DNA of 64,000 bases from Pseudoduganella violacea. GTDB taxonomy: Bacteria > Pseudomonadota > Gammaproteobacteria > Burkholderiales > Burkholderiaceae_D. Under the pieces are notes generated by a model. The model was not told the DNA's origin and did no database searches. It saw only the letters and a list, made by a program, of their open reading frames with translations. Below are positions 16,870-26,714 of this stretch, piece by piece. Position 1 is the stretch's first letter. Each line of letters starts with the position of its first letter. Location: assembly GCF_014191875.1 (NCBI RefSeq), contig NZ_JACHXD010000010.1:124001-188000 (forward strand), read 5' to 3'. A program made the translations under genes and the position numbers.

Positions 16870-18969
16870 ATGAAATGCCATATCATCAAAACCGCACTGG
16901 CTTTGAGTTTGCTGGCGCTCTTGGCAGCCTGCGGCGGCGGCGGCGGCGATACGCCGACCGTGATCGCGCCCCAGCCGCCGACGCCGCAGCCGGCTCCCGA
17001 GATCACGCTGAGCGCCCCTGCGGAACTGGTGCTGGCCGCCGGCAAGCCCGTGACGGTGGACGCCAAACTGTCCATTCCAGGCGCCATCAGCTGGACGCTG
17101 AATCCCGCTATCGGCACACTGAGCGGCAACGGCAACAGCGCGGTCTACACGCCGCCGGCCACGCTGGCCGAAAAGATCCGGGTTACGGTGCTGGCCACCT
17201 CGGGCAGCAGCGCCAAGTCTGTCAACATCATGGTGTATCCGAATCCCGGCACACCGGGCATCAGCCTGGTGGCCGGCAGCGGCGCCGGCAAGGTGGTGGT
17301 GGATGGCCAGGGCACGGATGCGCGCCTGCGCAACGTCAGCGCCATGGTGGCCGACGACCAAGGCAACGTCTATGTCAATGACGCCAATGTGCTGCGCCAA
17401 GTGACGCCGGCCGGCGCGGTGCGCACCATCAAGGAGTTCACCCTGCAGACCAGCGACGGCTCCACCACTGGCTACTTCCCGCAGCTGCAAGGCATCGCCT
17501 ATGCCGATGGCAAGCTGTATGCCGCCACCGCCTGGCGAGGCACGCTGAGCATCCAACGGGTCGACAGCAAAGGCGGCGTAAGCAAAGTAATCGAGCTGCC
17601 CGCGCGTAAAGCCGCGCCTGGCGGCATGCTGGCCGACACCGGCGGCCAATTCTATCTGCGTTACGAGAACGATATCGTCAGGGTCGCGGCCGATGGCAAG
17701 GTGACGGTACTGGCCGGCCGCGAAGGCGCCAGCGATGGCGTCGACGGCGCGGGCGAGACAGCCCGCTTCCGCGCCCTCCGCGATTTCGCCCTTGACCAGG
17801 ACAGCAATCTGTATGTGCTCGACAGCGCCAGCGTGCGCAAAATCACGCCAGGCGGCCAAGTCAACATCGTGGCCGGCACCCTGGGCGCCGGCAATGGCGC
17901 CGCCGTCAACGGCGACGGCGCCGCGGCGCGCTTCGGCAATCCGCAGTCCTTCGCTTTCGACACGCTTGGCAAGCTGCTGATCCTCGATCGCAGCGGCGCC
18001 ACGCCGACCGCCTTCGCCATCCGCACGCTGACGGCCGAAGGCAAGGTAAGCACGCTGCTCAAAGGCAGCGATCCAGCCGCGGGCAGCGCCAGCTCCGTGC
18101 TGCGTGTCGGCAGCGGCGGCGCCGTCTTCATCGGCGCGGGTGGCCGCATCGACAGCGTCAAAGCAGGCGGCATCGGCGCGCTGGCCGGCATGGAGGATAG
18201 CAGCGCGACGTCGGTCGACGGCGTCGGCAGCGCCGCGCGCTTCGAGCGTCCCGCTTTTCTGGCGGCCGATGGCGCCGGCAATCTGTATGTGACAGATATG
18301 TTGAGCCGCAATAGCGGACCGGATAAAGTCACCACCCACCTGGTGCTGCGCAAGATCACGCCGAACGGCACCGTCAGCACCGTGGTCAACCAGTCGGTGG
18401 GCACCCCTTCCGGCATCATGGCCGACAGCGCGGGCAATATCTATGTCGCCACGTATGCACCCGGTCGCACCGATTCCAAGCCGCCTTACAGCGGCGCGCT
18501 GTATCGCGTCACGCCGGCCGGCGTGCTGGAACTGGTGGCAGGCCAGCCGGTGGCCGCGCCCGAACTGCGCGATGGCCCCGGCCTGCAAGCCCGCTTTAAT
18601 CAGCCGTATCTGGATGCCATCGATGCCGAGAATAATCTGTATGTGCAGGATAAGGATCCTGCCAGCGGTAAAACCGTGTGGCGCAAGATCTCCCCGAATG
18701 GCGTGGTCAGCACCCTGGACCAGTGGCATGGAGTGCAGATGAAGGCGCCCGATGGTCTGGTCTATAAATACAATCTGGTCGGTCAGATCGTACGCGTGAA
18801 CGCCGACGGCAGCAATACGGAGCTGACCAATCACGGTCTGGGCGCGACCGAAGCCGGCCCCCTGCCCGGCCGCCTGTCGCCGGTCGGCCACCGTCCGGTG
18901 CCGTATGGCCCCTATGCGCTGGCGGTGATTGCCGGCTCAGCCATCTATAAAGTGGTGCTGCCGCACTAA
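16870..18969 (+). CDS. NHL-repeat beta-propeller lipoprotein
   Basis: 699 residues. The N-terminus is a lipoprotein signal (LALSLLALLAAC then GGGGG), followed by a proline-rich linker and an Ig-like segment (about 45-125). The rest consists of NHL/SMP-30-like blades with repeated patterns such as GVGSAARFERPAFLAADGAGNLYV and DGPGLQARFNQPYLDAIDAENNLYV. These propellers bind ligands or proteins on the cell surface. The start was taken at ATG 16870; a TTG two codons upstream is possible, and no strong ribosome binding site is seen. No neighbour points to a partner. Confidence 0.82.
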   Translation: MKCHIIKTALALSLLALLAACGGGGGDTPTVIAPQPPTPQPAPEITLSAPAELVLAAGKPVTVDAKLSIPGAISWTLNPAIGTLSGNGNSAVYTPPATLAEKIRVTVLATSGSSAKSVNIMVYPNPGTPGISLVAGSGAGKVVVDGQGTDARLRNVSAMVADDQGNVYVNDANVLRQVTPAGAVRTIKEFTLQTSDGSTTGYFPQLQGIAYADGKLYAATAWRGTLSIQRVDSKGGVSKVIELPARKAAPGGMLADTGGQFYLRYENDIVRVAADGKVTVLAGREGASDGVDGAGETARFRALRDFALDQDSNLYVLDSASVRKITPGGQVNIVAGTLGAGNGAAVNGDGAAARFGNPQSFAFDTLGKLLILDRSGATPTAFAIRTLTAEGKVSTLLKGSDPAAGSASSVLRVGSGGAVFIGAGGRIDSVKAGGIGALAGMEDSSATSVDGVGSAARFERPAFLAADGAGNLYVTDMLSRNSGPDKVTTHLVLRKITPNGTVSTVVNQSVGTPSGIMADSAGNIYVATYAPGRTDSKPPYSGALYRVTPAGVLELVAGQPVAAPELRDGPGLQARFNQPYLDAIDAENNLYVQDKDPASGKTVWRKISPNGVVSTLDQWHGVQMKAPDGLVYKYNLVGQIVRVNADGSNTELTNHGLGATEAGPLPGRLSPVGHRPVPYGPYALAVIAGSAIYKVVLPH

Positions 18970-18990
18970 ATCGGGTGCGGCAGGGCCATG

Positions 18991-19020
18991 GCGGCGGTAC
19001 GGCGCAAGCTGCACCGCCGC
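18991..19020 (+). terminator. Possible terminator after the NHL lipoprotein gene
   Basis: GCGGCGGT and ACCGCCGC form a perfect 8-bp stem with a 14-base loop, followed by TTGTCTTT. The T-run is imperfect, so confidence is moderate. Confidence 0.5.
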
Positions 19021-19115
19021 TTGTCTTTGCGCAGCGTCACATAAGGTAAAATGTGCGTTTTTGCGGCGTCGCAGCGCCGTCCGCAACTGACCGTATACTA
19101 ATTAGTAGGCTTACC

Positions 19116-20483
19116 ATGCTAGACAACCTGACCCAACGCCTTGCCAAGGTCGTCAAGACCATGCGCGGCGAGGCCCGCCTGACCGAGTCCAACACCGCCG
19201 AAATGCTGCGCGAGGTGCGCCTGGCGCTGCTCGAGGCCGACGTCGCCCTGCCGGCCGTGCGCGAGTTCATTTCCAAGGTCAAGGAAAAGGCCCTGGGCGA
19301 AGAAGTGATTTCCTCGCTGACGCCGGGCCAGGCCCTGGTCGGCGTGGTGCAGCGCGAGCTGGCCGCCATCATGGGCGCCGACCTGGGCGCCGAAGCGGCC
19401 CAGCTCAGCTTCGCCCAGCAGCCGCCCGCCATCATCCTGATGGCCGGTCTGCAGGGTGTGGGTAAAACCACCACCGTCGGCAAGCTGGCCAAATACCTCA
19501 GGGAAGAGAAGAAGAAAAAAGTGCTGACCGTGTCGGCCGACGTGTACCGTCCGGCCGCTATCGCCCAGCTGCAATCGGTGACCGGCCAGGTCGGCGCCGA
19601 TTTCTTCCCCTCCACCGCGCAGGACAAGCCGGTCGACATCGCGCTGGCCGCGCTGGACTGGGCCAAGAAGCATTACCACGATGTGCTGATCATCGACACC
19701 GCCGGCCGCCTCGGCATCGACGAAGAGATGATGCGCGAGATCGCCGCCGTGCACGGCGCGGTCAAGCCGGTGGAAACCCTGTTCGTGGTCGACGCCATGC
19801 TGGGCCAGGATGCGATCAACACCGCCAAGGCCTTTAACGACGCCTTGCCGCTGACCGGCATCGTGCTGACCAAGCTCGATGGCGATTCGCGCGGCGGCGC
19901 GGCGCTGTCGGTGCGCCATATCACCGGCAAGCCGATCAAGTTTGCCGGCGTCTCGGAAAAGCTCGACGGCCTGGAAGCCTTCGACCCGTCACGCATGGCC
20001 AACCGCATTCTGGGCATGGGCGACATCCTGGCCCTGGTGGAAGAAGCGCGCAAGGGCGTGGACGCCAAGGCGGCGGCCGACCTGGCGGCCAAGATCAAGG
20101 TCGGCGGCAAGTTCGACATGAACGACTTCAAGGCCCAACTGGGCCAGATGAAGAAAATGGGCGGCATGGCCAATCTGATGGACAAGCTGCCGGCCCAGTT
20201 CCAGCAAGCGGCCGGCAACGCCAATATGGACCAGGCGGACAAGCAGGTGCGGCGCATGGTCGGCATCATCGATTCGATGACGCCGATGGAGCGCGCCAAG
20301 CCGGAGCTGATCAAGGCCGCGCGCAAGCGCCGCATCGCGGCCGGCGCCGGCGTCCAGGTGCAGGAGGTCAACCGCATGCTGAACCAGTTCGAACAGATGC
20401 AGACCATGATGAAGAAGCTGTCCGGCGGCGGCATGATGAAGATGATGCGCAGTATGAAAGGCATGATGCCCGGCATGCGCTGA
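19116..20483 (+). CDS. ffh: Signal recognition particle protein Ffh
   Basis: 455 residues. N domain (about 1-85) is followed by the SRP GTPase domain with P-loop GLQGVGKTTT, DTAGRLGIDEEM, TKLDGDSRGGA and GVSEKLDGLEAFDP. The methionine-rich M domain (from about 325; KMGGMANLMDKL, MMKKLSGGGMMKMMRSMKGMMPGMR) binds SRP RNA and signal sequences. It delivers nascent membrane proteins to FtsY. The reading frame extends upstream, but MLDNLTQRLAKV at 19116 is the family start. A terminator follows at 20516. Confidence 0.97.
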   Translation: MLDNLTQRLAKVVKTMRGEARLTESNTAEMLREVRLALLEADVALPAVREFISKVKEKALGEEVISSLTPGQALVGVVQRELAAIMGADLGAEAAQLSFAQQPPAIILMAGLQGVGKTTTVGKLAKYLREEKKKKVLTVSADVYRPAAIAQLQSVTGQVGADFFPSTAQDKPVDIALAALDWAKKHYHDVLIIDTAGRLGIDEEMMREIAAVHGAVKPVETLFVVDAMLGQDAINTAKAFNDALPLTGIVLTKLDGDSRGGAALSVRHITGKPIKFAGVSEKLDGLEAFDPSRMANRILGMGDILALVEEARKGVDAKAAADLAAKIKVGGKFDMNDFKAQLGQMKKMGGMANLMDKLPAQFQQAAGNANMDQADKQVRRMVGIIDSMTPMERAKPELIKAARKRRIAAGAGVQVQEVNRMLNQFEQMQTMMKKLSGGGMMKMMRSMKGMMPGMR

Positions 20484-20515
20484 CCGGCCTTCCCGCCTTT
20501 GTCCGACACTCCGAA

Positions 20516-20547
20516 GCCGCCTGCGCGCACCGCGCCAGGCGGCTTTT
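20516..20547 (+). terminator. Rho-independent terminator of ffh
   Basis: GCCGCCTG / CAGGCGGC form a perfect 8-bp stem around a 12-base GC-rich loop and are followed by TTTT. Confidence 0.7.
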
Positions 20548-20717
20548 GCATAGGGCGTTTGCGGCGCGGCGGCGCGGCGGCCCTGCATTGGCGGGGTTTA
20601 CGTATCGTTTCCGATGAAAAAAGCGAAAAATGCTTGCATAGTAGTCAAAACCCCACCAATATTAGCCGTGCGAACGATTTGCGCAATTTTCCATGTGTTT
20701 GTTAAGGAGGCTCGAAT

Positions 20718-21098
20718 ATGGCAACAGCCAAGAAAACCCCAGCAGCACCAGCAAAAAAGGCCGCCGCCAAAGCGGCTCCAGCCAAGAAGGCCGCTCCGGC
20801 CAAAGCAGCAGCCAAGCCAGCAGCGAAGAAAGCAGCACCCGCCGCACGCAAACCCAACGCAGCCTTCATGAAAGCGATGACGCCATCGAGCGCACTGTCT
20901 GCCGTGGTAGGCGCGAGCCCCCTGCCGCGCACCGAAGTGACCAAGAAGGTATGGGACTACATCAAGAAGCTGAATCTGCAGGATCCGGCCAACCGCCGCA
21001 TGATCAACGCCGACGACAAGCTGAAAGCTGTGTTTGGCGGCAAAGCGCAAGTATCCATGTTCGAGATGACCAAGCTGATCTCCGACCACCTGAGCTGA
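20718..21098 (+). CDS. SWIB/MDM2-domain protein with histone H1-like tail
   Basis: 126 residues. Residues 1-45 are a lysine/alanine/proline tail (KKAAAKAAPAKKAAPAKAAAK), like the protein at 965-1993. Residues 50-126 are a SWIB domain (PLPRTEVTKKVWDYIKKLNLQDPANRRMINADDKL). The SWIB fold is otherwise typical of eukaryotic chromatin remodelling factors and chlamydial topoisomerase tails. A role in chromosome organisation is inferred. The ribosome binding site is near perfect (TAAGGAGG). A terminator follows at 21123. Confidence 0.9.
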   Translation: MATAKKTPAAPAKKAAAKAAPAKKAAPAKAAAKPAAKKAAPAARKPNAAFMKAMTPSSALSAVVGASPLPRTEVTKKVWDYIKKLNLQDPANRRMINADDKLKAVFGGKAQVSMFEMTKLISDHLS

Positions 21099-21122
21099 TC
21101 GCCTGGACTACTCCAGCCAAAC

Positions 21123-21150
21123 GCCCCGGCACTGTCCCGGGGCTTTTTTT
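21123..21150 (+). terminator. Rho-independent terminator of the SWIB gene
   Basis: GCCCCGG / CCGGGGC stem with a 7-base loop followed by seven T. Confidence 0.85.
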
Positions 21151-21162
21151 CGCCCCTACTCC

Positions 21163-21207
21163 AGCCCGTGTCCACCCTGGTGCCTGGCACCAAGGTGGAC
21201 ACGGGCT
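21163..21207. repeat. Palindromic intergenic repeat, short type (copy B)
   Basis: 22-bp arms (21163-21184 and 21186-21207) with one mismatch and a single central base. The outer sequence AGCCCGTG and the inner TCCACCxTGGTGCC match copy A at 225-277. It lies between the convergent SWIB and alkaline phosphatase genes. Confidence 0.85.
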
Positions 21208-21223
21208 CGGCCATAGCGGCGGC

Positions 21224-22624
21224 TTACAGGCCGGCTGCGGCGCGCATCAGGTCGAAGACGCGGGTGTTTTCGAGCGTGCCTTTGAAGGCGGCCGAGCCGG
21301 CGCCCGCCGCGTAGAGCTTGACGTCGCCGCCGCCATGGGTTTCGCCGCGCAGGCGCACGCCCGTCTCCTGGTGGTAGTCGTCGGCGCCGGCTTCGGCGCT
21401 GCCGACGTCGGCCCGCTGCGCCGGACGATTCGGGCCGTTGCCGAAAACCAGGGTGGTGAAAGTCTTGCCGTCGGCGTCGAGCAGAGCTTCGCCGCTTTCG
21501 CCGCGCACGATGTCGAGAATGGGATTGCCGCGCCGCGCATTGCCGTTGAAGGCCAGGGTGTGATCGTGATCGGCGGTGACGACGATCAGGGTGTTGGCCA
21601 GGCCGGGATCGAGCTGCTTCATTTGATCCAGCGCGGTCTGCACGGCGTCGTCGAAGGCCACCGTGTCGACCAGGGCGTGCTTGACGTTGGAGCCGTGCAG
21701 GGCGTGATCGATCTTGCCGCCTTCGACCATCAGGAAGAAGCCTTTCGGATTCGCGCTCATTAACTCGATGGCCTTGGCGGTCATCTCGGACAGGCTGGGC
21801 TGGGTGCCGCCTTCGCCACGCGGCGGGGTGGCGGTGCGGTCCAGTTCATATTCCAGGTGATCTTCCTTCGCGTACAGGCCGACGAATTTCTGGCCGGGGC
21901 GGGCCACCGACATTTCCATCTTGTTGCTGGCGACGGCGTAACCCTGGGCCGCGAATTCGGCCAGCAGGTCGCGGCCGTCGGCGCGGCCCTTGCTGTTGCT
22001 GGCCGCGTCGTAAGGCGTGAAGTGGTGGCGCCCGCCGCCCATCAGCACATCGAGGCCGTCGCCCAGCGCCGGGTTGTAGCCCGCGCCGCCCGGCACGGCC
22101 TGCACGGCGATGGCGTAGCCGCTTTGGCGGTGGCAGCTGTGGGCATAGGTCGATGCCGGCGTGGCGTGGGTCGCTTCGGTGGTGGTGACGGCGCCTACCG
22201 AGCGGCCGGCGGCCTTGCTCAGTTCCAGGATGGTGGTGGCGGCCTTGCCGTTGCCGCTGGCGCAGGTGTCGATGGTCAGGTTGCCGCGTTCGTCCTTCCG
22301 CGGCATGCTGGCCTTGGTGTCGGAGGACATCGAGATCACTTCGTTGTTGATCTTGATGCCGGTCATGTAGGAGCCCATGGATGGCGCGCTGTCCGTGGTT
22401 TGCGCATCGTTCGAATAGGTCTTGATGCGCGCCGTGCGTTCCAGCCGCTCGAATTTGAGCAAGCCTTCTTCGCCATACTGGAAGATGCGCGCGGCCGTGA
22501 TGGCGGTCGGTCCCATGCCGTCGCCGAGGAAGAAGATGATGTTCTTGGCCGGCGCGGCCGGCGCCGCCTGCGCCGCCGTGGCGCTCAAGGCCAGCAGCAG
22601 GCCGGGAATAAGGGCTTTCTTCAT
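21224..22624 (-). CDS. Alkaline phosphatase, PhoA family, catalytically complete
   Basis: 466 residues with a signal peptide (MKKALIPGLLLALSATAAQA). All PhoA active-site elements can be seen: metal ligand D35 in FFLGDGMGP, nucleophile S79 in TTDSAPSM, a His/Thr-containing TEATHATPA, the zinc-site residues in MVEGGKIDHALHG, TADHDHTL, and the final histidine in GETHGGGD. It hydrolyses phosphate monoesters in the periplasm or outside the cell. The start ATG at 22624 has GCGGAG upstream and follows the stop of the related upstream gene by 16 bp, so the two form an operon. Confidence 0.93.
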   Translation of the reverse strand: MKKALIPGLLLALSATAAQAAPAAPAKNIIFFLGDGMGPTAITAARIFQYGEEGLLKFERLERTARIKTYSNDAQTTDSAPSMGSYMTGIKINNEVISMSSDTKASMPRKDERGNLTIDTCASGNGKAATTILELSKAAGRSVGAVTTTEATHATPASTYAHSCHRQSGYAIAVQAVPGGAGYNPALGDGLDVLMGGGRHHFTPYDAASNSKGRADGRDLLAEFAAQGYAVASNKMEMSVARPGQKFVGLYAKEDHLEYELDRTATPPRGEGGTQPSLSEMTAKAIELMSANPKGFFLMVEGGKIDHALHGSNVKHALVDTVAFDDAVQTALDQMKQLDPGLANTLIVVTADHDHTLAFNGNARRGNPILDIVRGESGEALLDADGKTFTTLVFGNGPNRPAQRADVGSAEAGADDYHQETGVRLRGETHGGGDVKLYAAGAGSAAFKGTLENTRVFDLMRAAAGL

Positions 22625-22640
22625 ATATCTCCGCGGCGGC

Positions 22641-24020
22641 TTACCAGCCGGCCGCATTCCGTATCAGGTTGAACACGCGGGTGTTGTCGATGGTGCCGCG
22701 GAAGTCTTCGGCGCGCGCGCCGATGGCGCCCAGCCAGACGTCGGTGCCGCCCGGCGTGGCGCTGCCCGGCGCGGTGCGCACCACGGCTTCCTGCGCGTAG
22801 CCGCTGGCGCTGACGGTGGCGTCGTCCAGCGCGGGGCCGCTGTTGCGCGGACCTTGCACGCGCTTGCCGCCGCTGCCGAAACCGATGATGGTGTAGGGCG
22901 CGCCGTCCAGATCCTTGGCCTGCTTGCCGTCGCCATAGCGCTTGAGCAGTCCCAGCACGCCGGGTTCCTGCAGCGTGGTTTTGCCGGTGCGCCGGGAATA
23001 GCCGTTCAGCACCAGAGTGCTGTCGTGCGTCGAGGTGGCGACGATCAGGGTGTTTTTCAGGCCGGGATCGCGGCGCTGCATCTCATCGATGGCCGCTTGC
23101 AGCGCCTGGTCGAAAGCCTGCACTTCTTCCAAGGCGGTGCGGGCGCTGGAATCGGCCAGCGCTTTTTCGATATGGCGGTTGCCCACCACCAGCAGGAAGC
23201 CCTTGCCGTTGCTGGACAAGCCGGCGATGGCGCGCTGCGTCATCTGCGCCAGGCTGGGTTGGCGGCTGGCGTCGCGCGCGCTGCCGGCGACCAGCGCCTC
23301 GTCGGCGAACAGGCCAAGCAGGCGCTGGCCGGCGGCCGGTTTCAGCGCATTCAGCTCCGTCAGATTCGTCGCTTGGACATAGCCTTTGGCGCGCAGCTCG
23401 GACAGCAGGTTGCGGCCATCGACGCGCTGGCCGAAATCGCGCGCACCGCCGCCCAGCACCACGTCCAGGCCACTGCCGAGCGCCGCGTTATAGCCTGCGC
23501 CACCCGGCGTCAGCGCGGCCGCGGCCGACTGCGCCAGCCCGCCCGCCTGCGCGGCGGCCGGACGCAGGCCCGTTGGACAATGGTGGAAATAGCCGGCCGC
23601 GCTGAACGCATCGGTCACGCTGCCGTTGCTGACAATGCCGGCCGCCAAGCCGCGCTGTTTGGCCAGCTCCAGCAAGGTCGGCACGGCACGCGCCTGCGGC
23701 GTGCCGCAATCGCTCATGGCCAGCACGCCGTTCGCCGTCTTTTCCCCGCTCAGATAGGCCGACATCGCGGCCGCGCCATCGCTGGCCTGCATATTGGCCG
23801 AATAGGTTTTGACATACGCCGCTTCCGGCAAGGCGTCCAGCGCCAGCTGGCCTTCCTCGCCGACGGCGAAGATGCGCGCCGCCGTCATGGTATTGATGCC
23901 CATGCCGTCCGCCACGAAGAGCAGGATGTTTTTCGGCCCTTGCGCCGACTGCGGCTGGGTGCTGGCGCAACCCGCCGTCAATGCGGCCAATCCCATGGCG
24001 GCCGCCCACTTCAACACCAT
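22641..24020 (-). CDS. Alkaline-phosphatase-like lipoprotein with degenerate active site
   Basis: 459 residues, clearly homologous to the next gene along its whole length (for example LDPGLANTLIVV against RDPGLKNTLIVA, and ENTRVFDLMRAAAG against DNTRVFNLIRNAAG). The N-terminus is a lipoprotein signal (AALTAGC). The nucleophile serine is glycine (ASDGAAAM, G82). The zinc-ligand block EGGKIDHALH reads GNRHIEKALA, TADHDHTL reads TSTHDSTL, and the last histidine motif THGGGD reads TPGGTD. Only the first metal aspartate (D38) remains. It probably does not hydrolyse phosphate esters and may be a binding or regulatory protein; this is inferred. Confidence 0.88.
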   Translation of the reverse strand: MVLKWAAAMGLAALTAGCASTQPQSAQGPKNILLFVADGMGINTMTAARIFAVGEEGQLALDALPEAAYVKTYSANMQASDGAAAMSAYLSGEKTANGVLAMSDCGTPQARAVPTLLELAKQRGLAAGIVSNGSVTDAFSAAGYFHHCPTGLRPAAAQAGGLAQSAAAALTPGGAGYNAALGSGLDVVLGGGARDFGQRVDGRNLLSELRAKGYVQATNLTELNALKPAAGQRLLGLFADEALVAGSARDASRQPSLAQMTQRAIAGLSSNGKGFLLVVGNRHIEKALADSSARTALEEVQAFDQALQAAIDEMQRRDPGLKNTLIVATSTHDSTLVLNGYSRRTGKTTLQEPGVLGLLKRYGDGKQAKDLDGAPYTIIGFGSGGKRVQGPRNSGPALDDATVSASGYAQEAVVRTAPGSATPGGTDVWLGAIGARAEDFRGTIDNTRVFNLIRNAAGW

Positions 24021-24091
24021 TCCTGCTCCTCTTGTCAGACAAAGTCTGCAATCTTAGCGGAAAATGGCCTAAGTTTGATGTACGGGAGGGA

Positions 24092-24781
24092 TCAGCGCGC
24101 AGCGACGGCGGATGCCGCGTGCTTCCAGTTATTCCAGGCGGCCAGCACGGCGTTCGGGTATTCAGGACGTCCCCGGCTGCCGTTGTAGCGGCCCAGAGCG
24201 AGATAGAGATTGCCGCCTTCCATATCCAGATACATGCGCAGGATGGCGCAGCCGTAGCGCAGATTGGTCTGCATATTGAACAGCTTGCGGCGGTCGCTGT
24301 CGCCGATCACATTGGTCCAGAAAGGCATGACCTGCATGTACCCGCGCGCGCCGACAATCGACACGGCGTATTTGCGGTAGGCCGATTCCACCTGTATCAG
24401 TCCCAGCACCAGTCCCGGATCGAGGCCGGCGCGGCGCGCCTCATACCAGGCGGTTTCCAGGAATTCGATGCGGCTCTGCGCGTCGGGCAGCTTGCGCTTG
24501 AGGCGCTCGGACATCTCGCCCAGCCACTGCTCGAAGCGCAGGCGTTCGGAGGGATTGCTGAAACTGGGCTTGGGCGGACGCGCATCGTGGATGGCGTTGG
24601 ACAGCGCCACGCGCACCGAGTCGCCCAGCGCTTCCTCCTTCTGGTTGCCGGCGTGGGCCGGCGCCGCCAGCAGCCCGGCGCCCAGCGCCAGCACCGCGGC
24701 AGTCCGTGGCAGAGCGGCGAACCGCCCTTGCCGCAGGCGGGACAGCAAGGCGCGCGGCAGGCGGTTCATCCTCAAGCTCAC
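24092..24781 (-). CDS. Lytic transglycosylase, SLT domain
   Basis: 229 residues with an N-terminal signal peptide ending near APAHA. The C-terminal half is a goose-type SLT lysozyme fold: catalytic glutamate in [14 protein letters not shown], then [26 protein letters not shown] and ALGRYNGS. It cleaves peptidoglycan between MurNAc and GlcNAc. The first codon is either GTG at 24781, overlapping the proS stop (GTGA), or ATG at 24769; GTG allows translational coupling. Confidence 0.9.
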   Translation of the reverse strand: MSLRMNRLPRALLSRLRQGRFAALPRTAAVLALGAGLLAAPAHAGNQKEEALGDSVRVALSNAIHDARPPKPSFSNPSERLRFEQWLGEMSERLKRKLPDAQSRIEFLETAWYEARRAGLDPGLVLGLIQVESAYRKYAVSIVGARGYMQVMPFWTNVIGDSDRRKLFNMQTNLRYGCAILRMYLDMEGGNLYLALGRYNGSRGRPEYPNAVLAAWNNWKHAASAVAAR

Positions 24782-26511
24782 TGCTGGATCTTGCCCTTGA
24801 CGAAGGACACGATGTCGGCCAGGGCCACGGCGCTGGCTTCGGCATCGCGACGGCCCTGGTATTCCAGATTGCCTTCCTTCAGGCCACGCTCGCCGATCAC
24901 CACGCGGTGCGGCACGCCGATCAGTTCCCAGTCGGCGAACATGGCGCCTGGACGCAGGCCGCGGTCGTCGACGATGACGTCGATGCCTGCCGCTTGCGCC
25001 GCCGCGTACAGCTTATCGGTTTCCTCCTTCACCATCTCGCTGCGGTCGTAACCCATTGGGCACAGCACCAGTTCGAACGGCGCCAGCGAAGTTGGCCAGA
25101 TGATGCCCTTGTCGTCGAAGTTCTGCTCGATGGCCGCGCCCAAGATGCGGGTGATGCCGATGCCGTAGCAGCCCATCTGCAACGGCGCCGGTTTGCCGTT
25201 TTCGTCGAGGAAGGTAGCCTGCATGCTTTCCGAATAGGCGGTGCCCAGCTGGAAAACGTGGCCCACTTCGATGCCGCGTTCGATGGCCAGCACGCCCTTG
25301 CCGTCCGGCGAAGGATCGCCTTCGACCACATTGCGCAGGTCGGCCACCAGGCTTGGCTCGGCCATGTCGCGGCCCCAGTTGGCGCCGGTGAAGTGGAAGT
25401 CCACCTCGTTCGCGCCGGTCACGAAGTCCGACATCAGGGCCACGGTGCGGTCGGCCACCACGGTGACGGGCGCCTTGGTGCCGATCGGACCCAGATAGCC
25501 TGGCGCGCAGCCATACACTTCCTTGATCTCTTCTTCGGTCGAGAAGCGGTAAGGGTTCAGGCCCGGCACCTTGCCGGCCTTGATTTCGTTCAGCTCATGG
25601 TCGCCGCGCAGCAGCAGCATGAAGTACTGCTTGGCGACCTTGCCGTCCACTTCCTTCTCCGAGGTCAGGGCGATGGTCTTGACGGTGGTTTTCAGGTCGA
25701 TCTTCAGCTGGGCCGCCACGTCCTCGCATTTCGAGGCTTTCGGGGTCGCGGTCTTGGCCAGCGCGGCGCCGGCGGCGGCGCGGCTGCCGGTGGCAATCGC
25801 CTCCGCAGCTTCCATATTCGCCGCGTAGTCCGAGCTTGGGCAGTAGACCAGGGCGTCCTCGCCGGTGCCGGCGATCACGTGGAATTCATGCGAACCGGTG
25901 CCGCCGATGGCGCCATTGTCGGCCGCCACGGCGCGGAACTGCAGGCCGAAGCGGGTGAAGATGCGGGTGTAGGCGTCGTACATGATCTTGTACGATTTCT
26001 GCATGCCTTCCAGGTCGCGGTCGAAGGAGTAGGCATCCTTCATGGTGAACTCGCGGCCGCGCATCAGGCCGAAACGAGGACGGCGCTCGTCGCGGAATTT
26101 GGTCTGAATGTGGTAAAAATTCAACGGAATTTGACGGTAGGATTTAATTTCACTACGGACAACATCCGTGATCACTTCCTCGGAAGTGGGCTGGAAAGCA
26201 TAGTCGCGGCCATGGCGGTCTTTAATGCGCAGCAACTCCGGCCCCATCTTGTCCCAGCGCCCGGTTTCCTGCCACAGCTCGGCCGGTTGCACCAGCGGCA
26301 TCAGCAATTCAACGGCTCCCGCCTGATTCATCTCTTCGCGCACGATGGCTTCGACCTTGCGGATGACCTTCAAACCCATCGGCATATAGGTATAGATCCC
26401 CGAGCCGAGGCGCTTGATCATGCCTGCGCGCATCATAAGTTTGTGGCTAACAATTTCCGCGTCGGAAGGCGCTTCTTTGAGGGTTGAAATAAAAAATCGG
26501 GATGCACGCAT
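24778..26511 (-). CDS. proS: Prolyl-tRNA synthetase (bacterial type with editing domain)
   Basis: 577 residues. Class II motifs are visible: motif 1 around [16 protein letters not shown], motif 2 [21 protein letters not shown] and motif 3 [11 protein letters not shown]. An INS editing domain (about 220-400) lies between motifs 2 and 3, and the anticodon-binding domain is C-terminal. It charges tRNA-Pro. It is divergent from rppH across a 203-bp region. Confidence 0.97.
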   Translation of the reverse strand: MRASRFFISTLKEAPSDAEIVSHKLMMRAGMIKRLGSGIYTYMPMGLKVIRKVEAIVREEMNQAGAVELLMPLVQPAELWQETGRWDKMGPELLRIKDRHGRDYAFQPTSEEVITDVVRSEIKSYRQIPLNFYHIQTKFRDERRPRFGLMRGREFTMKDAYSFDRDLEGMQKSYKIMYDAYTRIFTRFGLQFRAVAADNGAIGGTGSHEFHVIAGTGEDALVYCPSSDYAANMEAAEAIATGSRAAAGAALAKTATPKASKCEDVAAQLKIDLKTTVKTIALTSEKEVDGKVAKQYFMLLLRGDHELNEIKAGKVPGLNPYRFSTEEEIKEVYGCAPGYLGPIGTKAPVTVVADRTVALMSDFVTGANEVDFHFTGANWGRDMAEPSLVADLRNVVEGDPSPDGKGVLAIERGIEVGHVFQLGTAYSESMQATFLDENGKPAPLQMGCYGIGITRILGAAIEQNFDDKGIIWPTSLAPFELVLCPMGYDRSEMVKEETDKLYAAAQAAGIDVIVDDRGLRPGAMFADWELIGVPHRVVIGERGLKEGNLEYQGRRDAEASAVALADIVSFVKGKIQQ

Positions 26512-26714
26512 GACGATGAATTCTTTTTAAAAAGAGAGGGTTATAATCAACCTAATTTTAAAGGATTAGCTGGCTGATGCGTCCAATCTTTATACAAATG
26601 CGTGCATTTACGGGTCCTCCGGCCGCTTTCGTACCCCGAAAGCCGGGTTGGCGGGCCATTTTGTGGGCAAAAATGTAAGAAGGACGCGCTGCCGCAGAAA
26701 GTTTGAGGTGCAAT

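Noticed and set aside
16816..18891. Long minus-strand open frame opposite the NHL lipoprotein
   Set aside because: The plus-strand frame has a lipobox and NHL blades; the reverse frame shows neither.
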